Shown here: in pieces, positions 59,245 to 64,000 of the stretch
Numbering within the stretch: the stretch's first letter is position 1
Layout: the number at the start of each line of letters is the position of its first letter
Assembly (NCBI GenBank): GCA_963930645.1
Contig: OZ005653.1
Span: 216,322,684 to 216,386,683 of the forward strand
DNA from: Salticus scenicus
Lineage: Eukaryota; Arthropoda; Arachnida; Araneae; Salticidae
Direction of reading: 5' to 3'
DNA length: 64,000 nucleotides
Notes under the pieces: model-generated
What the model was told of the DNA's origin: nothing
What the model saw: only the letters and a program-made list of their open reading frames with translations
The model's database searches: none
Program-made: the position numbers and the translations under genes

Positions 59245-59669
59245 CAGGGTTACCACTCAAATAGGAGAATGAAATTCCCTGACTTTTCCAGGTTTTCCAG
59301 ATGTGTTCTAAGAAAATTCCAGTCTAGCCACATATTGTGCATTGGTTGCATTGAGGGCAAAATAATTATGGTAAAACTTGAAAACACAAAAGTTACATAT
59401 TACTTTGACCTAAGGACAGATTGCCCTCCATGCGGGGGTCTTTCTAAGACGTCTTATTTTTAAAAAATGGCAAAAGCTAAGAAAAAAACAAGAAAAATGA
59501 CTCTACATTGGAGGAAAATTTAATTTTTTTGGCAATCATTGTATGAAATTCCCTGACTTTTCCAGATTCTGGCTAAAATATTAAAATTCCTTGACTTTTC
59601 CCTGACTTTCATGGTCAATTTTCAAATTCCCTGACTGTTCCAGGATTTCCAGGTAGCGTGGCAATTCTG
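59245..59669. mobile_element. Probable hAT-type MITE (425 bp)
   Basis: Ends CAGGGTTACCACTC at the left and the complement of GCGTGGCAATTCTG at the right: imperfect TIRs of about 14 bp with a hAT-like CAGGG start. cattga lies directly outside both ends. Inside, AATTCCCTGACTTTTCCAG occurs four times in direct orientation (about 59272, 59549, 59587, 59626), some diverged. The left 64-aa open frame is a by-product. Confidence 0.6.
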
Positions 59670-59671
59670 CA

Positions 59672-62000
59672 TTGAAATGCCTAAAACGGGAAATAAGTTT
59701 AAATTTTTTCTCTAAATACAATACTTCTCAAAACTCTAATTTGTAAACTTTCACATCACAAAAAAGGGATGAAAATCATCAACTAAATTGCGAACTTTGA
59801 CGTACTTAAAGAAAAAAAAGAAAAAGAAAGAAAATATATATATAGACAGAGAGAGCCAGAAATCTGCCGATCTAAAATCCGTCAAAGTCTGAAATTTGCA
59901 TAGCTTTTCAGATACAAACAATGAAATTTAAGTTACAAAACTGCAAAGCAGAATTTTTGTAAAGGATCCTGAATGCAGACTTTGTGCTTGCATTTTATGA
60001 TTACAATAATAAAAATATGAAAAACTGCAAGAACCAAGTTTCATATAAAGAAATTATCAACAATATATTAAATTAATCCAAAGAAAATTATGATTATTAT
60101 GATGATCATTATCAATGAGGAAAACAATAAATTAATATTTTAAAATGCTATTTGATAAATACATAGTTTACGGAAGAATTCAGTTAAATACTTTGAAAAA
60201 TAAATTTGAGTTACAAAATAAGAATTGATAACTATTTACAATAGACAAAAAAAAAAAAAAAAAAAAATCTCGATGTATGTGTGCATGTTAAAGTGTAGTT
60301 TAAAACAAACTGCATGTGAACAGATTTTGTCTAAATTTGACGAATATTTTTTCATTTTTCATTTATTGTTTTCTTTATATATATATTTAATGTTCAGTGT
60401 TATTCTTATATACCTAATAATTTAATATACAAGAGAAATTGTGTTATTATTCACTTGTATATGTTTAATTTGATTAATATTCTGGTTTTATTATTCAAAC
60501 TGAAAATGATTTTTTATGGGCTCCAAAATCCGCCAAATGCACAACATCTGGTCCTGAGCTGTGCAGATATTTGACTCTCCACTGCATATATATTTCTTTA
60601 TTACTACAAAAATAATATCTCAATTATTAAGAGTTTACAAATTAAAATGGTACGGAGCTATACTAGAAGATAATTAAAATAAAAAATTTCTGAAAACATC
60701 AAACATTATTCTATTTTCTACTGTTTAAAAATGATATCTACATTTTTTTCTTTTTTCAATCATTGAAAACAGCCTTTATATCATCTCAAAAAATTGTGAG
60801 TTTTTATTTGAGAGCAGCCTTAAGGATTCTTTGAATTACTTTTCAAAAAACTTTAAAAAATAAGTGTTGTACAATGGTACAGTAAAAAATATTTTAAATT
60901 TAGTTAGTTTTGAACATTTGGTTTTTTTTTTTTTTTTTTATATAATTTATATTCCTTTTAAAAATAATTATAACTATTTTAAGTTTTAACCAAAATGTTT
61001 CTTTCCTGAATGTTATTTTAGAAATGAGTTGCAAGTATTGCCATAAGTTTTAAGATATTTAAATTAGTATGAATCCGCCCCAGTATTGCATCTTAATTTT
61101 TGTGATTATTACCAGCTCTTTCTCATTTAAAAAAAGAAAGTTCTTATTAATTTAAATAAAATGACTTTATAAAGATCTTCAAATATATTATTCAAAAAGT
61201 ACTGTTATTTAAATCAAGTAATTTGCGAAAAATGTATGATATAATACTGCATTATTATTTTCAGATTAATATACATTTTTTTTAGCCTTTATAAAATAAA
61301 AATTCTGTAAAAACTTTCAATTTTTTTCTTAAATTTACCTTAAAACTCTATATATATATATACATAATATCATACTATATACTAATCATAGATACTTTAT
61401 ATATGAATAGAACTCACTGAAAAATAAATACCAAGGTAAGTACCCAAAATGGGTAAGGACAGAAAAGGACAAAGCAAATTATTTAAAAAAGATTTATTAT
61501 GATTTCTTTTTTTTTCCATTTATTAAGGAAAAGTCAAAAACACACTTTAAACATATTTATTACGAGGTACACATATCGATTGTAATTTTTTATTTCAGCC
61601 TCACTTCCACACATGTCTTTCCCTCTTTTCAGTAGATATTCTCTCATTTGACCTGGAATGAAAATGAAACAAGAAATATATATATGTATGAATCTAGTAT
61701 TTAAAAAAATGTCAAAAAAAAAAAAAAAAATCTAATAATTTGATTACCCACTGTATATAAAAAGGAAAACTGACTGAAAAAGTATATTTGAAATTTACAG
61801 TTTGTAAATTAAGTGCTTTATATCCAAAGCTTTAGTCATTAAACAACATTCTTTAAACAGTGTTGACACAGTTTAAAACAAACAGTCCCCCCCCCTCCCA
61901 AAATACATAAATAATTTTTAAAAAAAGTCCACTTAAAACAAAATTGGTTGTAACAAAGTATAGATTAGTACAAACTTTTATTGCTCCCTTTGAATCTACT
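59672..62000. other. Anonymous A+T-rich DNA
   Basis: Poly-A 60247-60266, poly-T 60923-60939, short (TA)n runs near 61352 and 61679, poly-A 61714-61729. No gene recognised. Confidence 0.55.
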
Positions 62001-62008
62001 ATGCTTTA

Positions 62009-62231
62009 ACCCTTTGAGTCGCAGTGTTCTCGCTGATGGAACACCTAATTTTAATTCTCAAGAGCAAAAACTCATCCCAGAAATTTTTTAGCAAAAATTT
62101 ACATTTATAACAAAGCAGAAAATGCCCTTTTTTCAACATGAACATTTAAAATTTCTTGTATTATAATTATGTTTGTAAATTCCGGTGGCAGTGTAATTTA
62201 AATGAGGGAGTATTTTAACCCCCGCAAAGGG
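62009..62231. mobile_element. piggyBac-like MITE (223 bp) in TTAA sites
   Basis: CCCTTTGAGTCGCAG at the left and GCAAAGGG at the right, flanked by TTAA on both sides (62005-62008, 62232-62235). The right end lies in a 15-bp hairpin GGAGTATTTTAACCC / GGGTTAAAATACTCC (about 62205-62242). A further AAAGGGTTAA at 62508-62519 could be an alternative outer end. Confidence 0.65.
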
Positions 62232-62235
62232 TTAA

Positions 62236-64000
62236 AATACTCCGGAATATATTGAAATGTTGGGATCTATGCAACTTTTACAAGTTGATGTTGCCGGTAA
62301 TGTTTACTTATAAAGTGATTTATTTATTAAATTAAATAGGTATTATTTGAATTTAATAAGGTTTACTTACAGATGTTTCAAACAGAACATTCCTCGAAAA
62401 GGAACAATGCTAATTTTTTATTTTTTAAATATTTATGATCAGCTATGTGGCTAAAAGCCATTTTTAAAATTAGTTTAGTAATTTTTAAAATAAATTAAGT
62501 AGTGAACCTTAAAGGGTTAATAAAGTCTGAGACTGGTTACAGTAAACAACTGAAAACATTAGTATCGGATATTGCGAAGTTTTTCCATTTGAATAAGTTT
62601 AAACAAACTTTTAAAGTTAAAACTAAAGCTTCACTTTTCCTATGTATTTTCTTTGAATAAATGCACAATTGGATATGTGTTTCTGTCTGTTCCTCTCTCA
62701 TCATTCAGAAATACTTGTTTCTACTACTTTAGAGCATGTGCATTTTGCTAGCTTGTACAATGATTAGTTTGATAACTGTGCTGCCCATAAACACAAGCAT
62801 TCAGCTTAAAAACATTACATAATGTCATTTTCATCAAATGTTACATGAAAAATTCAACCTTTAGATATGGGCGTAATAAACTGTATCAAAGGGAAATACA
62901 GGATGAATATAATCTAGCAACTTTTCTTAAACCTTGAAATGAATCAGAGTTTTGTTCCTGATGTTAAAACCATCTGTGGATTTTTAGAAGATAGGTGGTG
63001 AACTTCTGTTGAACCAAAATTATAATATAAAAAATTATAAAATATTAAATTATGCATCTTTGAAAAGTTGACGTCATTATCAATTTGAAAATTTTATGCA
63101 CATTGATAAAGTGCTAATATACTTTATGATAATATTACATGTTGTTCTAAAACATTTTTTTTTTAACTACTATTTTTATTGTCAAGTTGTTATTTAAAAA
63201 AAAAAAAAAAAACTGTCCATGATGTCACATTCGACTGCATAGTGTTTCTTTACTACAATAAACTCTATGAATTATAAATTTATTTTATCAGTTTTACTTA
63301 TAGATCCTACTATTTTTTTTTATTTTGGCGTTGAAATATACCGAATGTTTTTCGCCAAGAAGTTTAATTTAGCAACAGCCATTTTAATCTAAGTAAAGCA
63401 TCAAAAATATAAATAAATTATAAAATATTACAAAAAGACAAAAATTATAAACTGAAATAGTAGCCACACAAATGATCTATTTTTATCTCAGTAGATAATT
63501 TTATAGAAAAAAAAATGCAGTTTTAAAAATGGAAAATTTATTTCAGCAAGTCTAAAAACTATTAAAAATATAAACAGAATATGAAGAATTCTTATAAATT
63601 AACGAAAAGGTGTCCGATAAAAGTATCAGCAAAATAGGGCTCCTCCTTTTATACAAGAAATTATTTTAAAAATATATATACATATATCCATTGCTAATAT
63701 GGCGCCAAAAATTCAAAAGCCACCAAGGGAGAAATTTAATAAAGTTGTGTAGCACGATAATGTTTATTTATTTATTTATTTTTCATATACCAATCACTAC
63801 GCTAATTTATCATACAAATAAACGAACTGATATGTGTGATTCCACTTGTATGCCGTCGGGCAGAAATATTTGATAAATTCAAATTAATATTTAAATAAAT
63901 AAATAAAAATAGATTTAATGGGAAATATATATAACCATAAAAACATTAGTTGTCTAAAATGAGGCAGAAATAGTGCTCATAGCATATTGTTATAAGGGAT
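62236..64000. other. Anonymous A+T-rich DNA
   Basis: Poly-A 63196-63211, poly-T 63153-63164, (TTTA)n at 63764-63781. No gene or repeat family recognised. Confidence 0.55.

Overview
The window is an A+T-rich piece of animal nuclear DNA with no recognisable host gene. It is full of long (TA)n, poly-A/T, (GA)n and (TTTA)n runs. The only protein-like sequences belong to decayed mobile elements: Tc1/mariner transposases, a Penelope-like element with a C-terminal GIY-YIG endonuclease, and a hAT-like transposase. Together with tRNA-derived SINEs, many small terminal-inverted-repeat elements and eukaryote-type A/B boxes, this points to a metazoan. An arthropod, perhaps a chelicerate such as a spider, is an inference from the general character of the repeats and not something the sequence proves.

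Layout. 0.3-1.8 kb: a ~620-bp repeat family split by an inverted-dimer Penelope insertion. 3.1-5.1 kb: an internally deleted mariner and a 213-bp MITE. 6.8-10.2 kb: pieces of non-LTR-like and unclassified repeats holding a 612-bp hAT-type MITE with an 8-bp target duplication. 11.2-14.0 kb: a dead Tc1-like transposon, then a 1.28-kb non-coding TIR element. 16.5-21.1 kb: a 3-kb palindromic Penelope-like element and a downstream copy of its 3' end plus flank. 21.7-24.8 kb: a MITE built of ~123-bp tandem repeats, a second dead Tc1-like transposon and a TTAA-flanked MITE. 26.3-31.7 kb: tandem ~770-bp units, a 500-bp foldback element, two tRNA-Ile-like units and scattered repeats. 34.2-37.9 kb: a 3.76-kb hAT-like transposon with 170-bp subterminal repeats. 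38.8-44.2 kb: a MITE, a 60-bp minisatellite, a GC-rich SINE and a second 620-bp family array, also carrying a Penelope inverted dimer. 46.7-51.4 kb: a SINE, a repeat copy and a palindromic Tc1-derived element. 54.0-55.1 kb: a third 620-bp family copy, interrupted by a MITE. 57.4-58.7 kb: a ~165-bp satellite. 59.2-62.2 kb: two more MITEs.

The genes do not work together. The informative content is the nesting and architecture of the elements. Most informative are three inverted-dimer Penelope-type insertions (at least two sharing the same asymmetric ends) with a hammerhead-like hairpin that shows a compensatory base-pair change, the hAT-like transposon with long subterminal arrays, and the palindromic Tc1 derivative. 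Coordinates of repeats were read by eye and may be off by a few bases except where terminal motifs and target duplications fix them.
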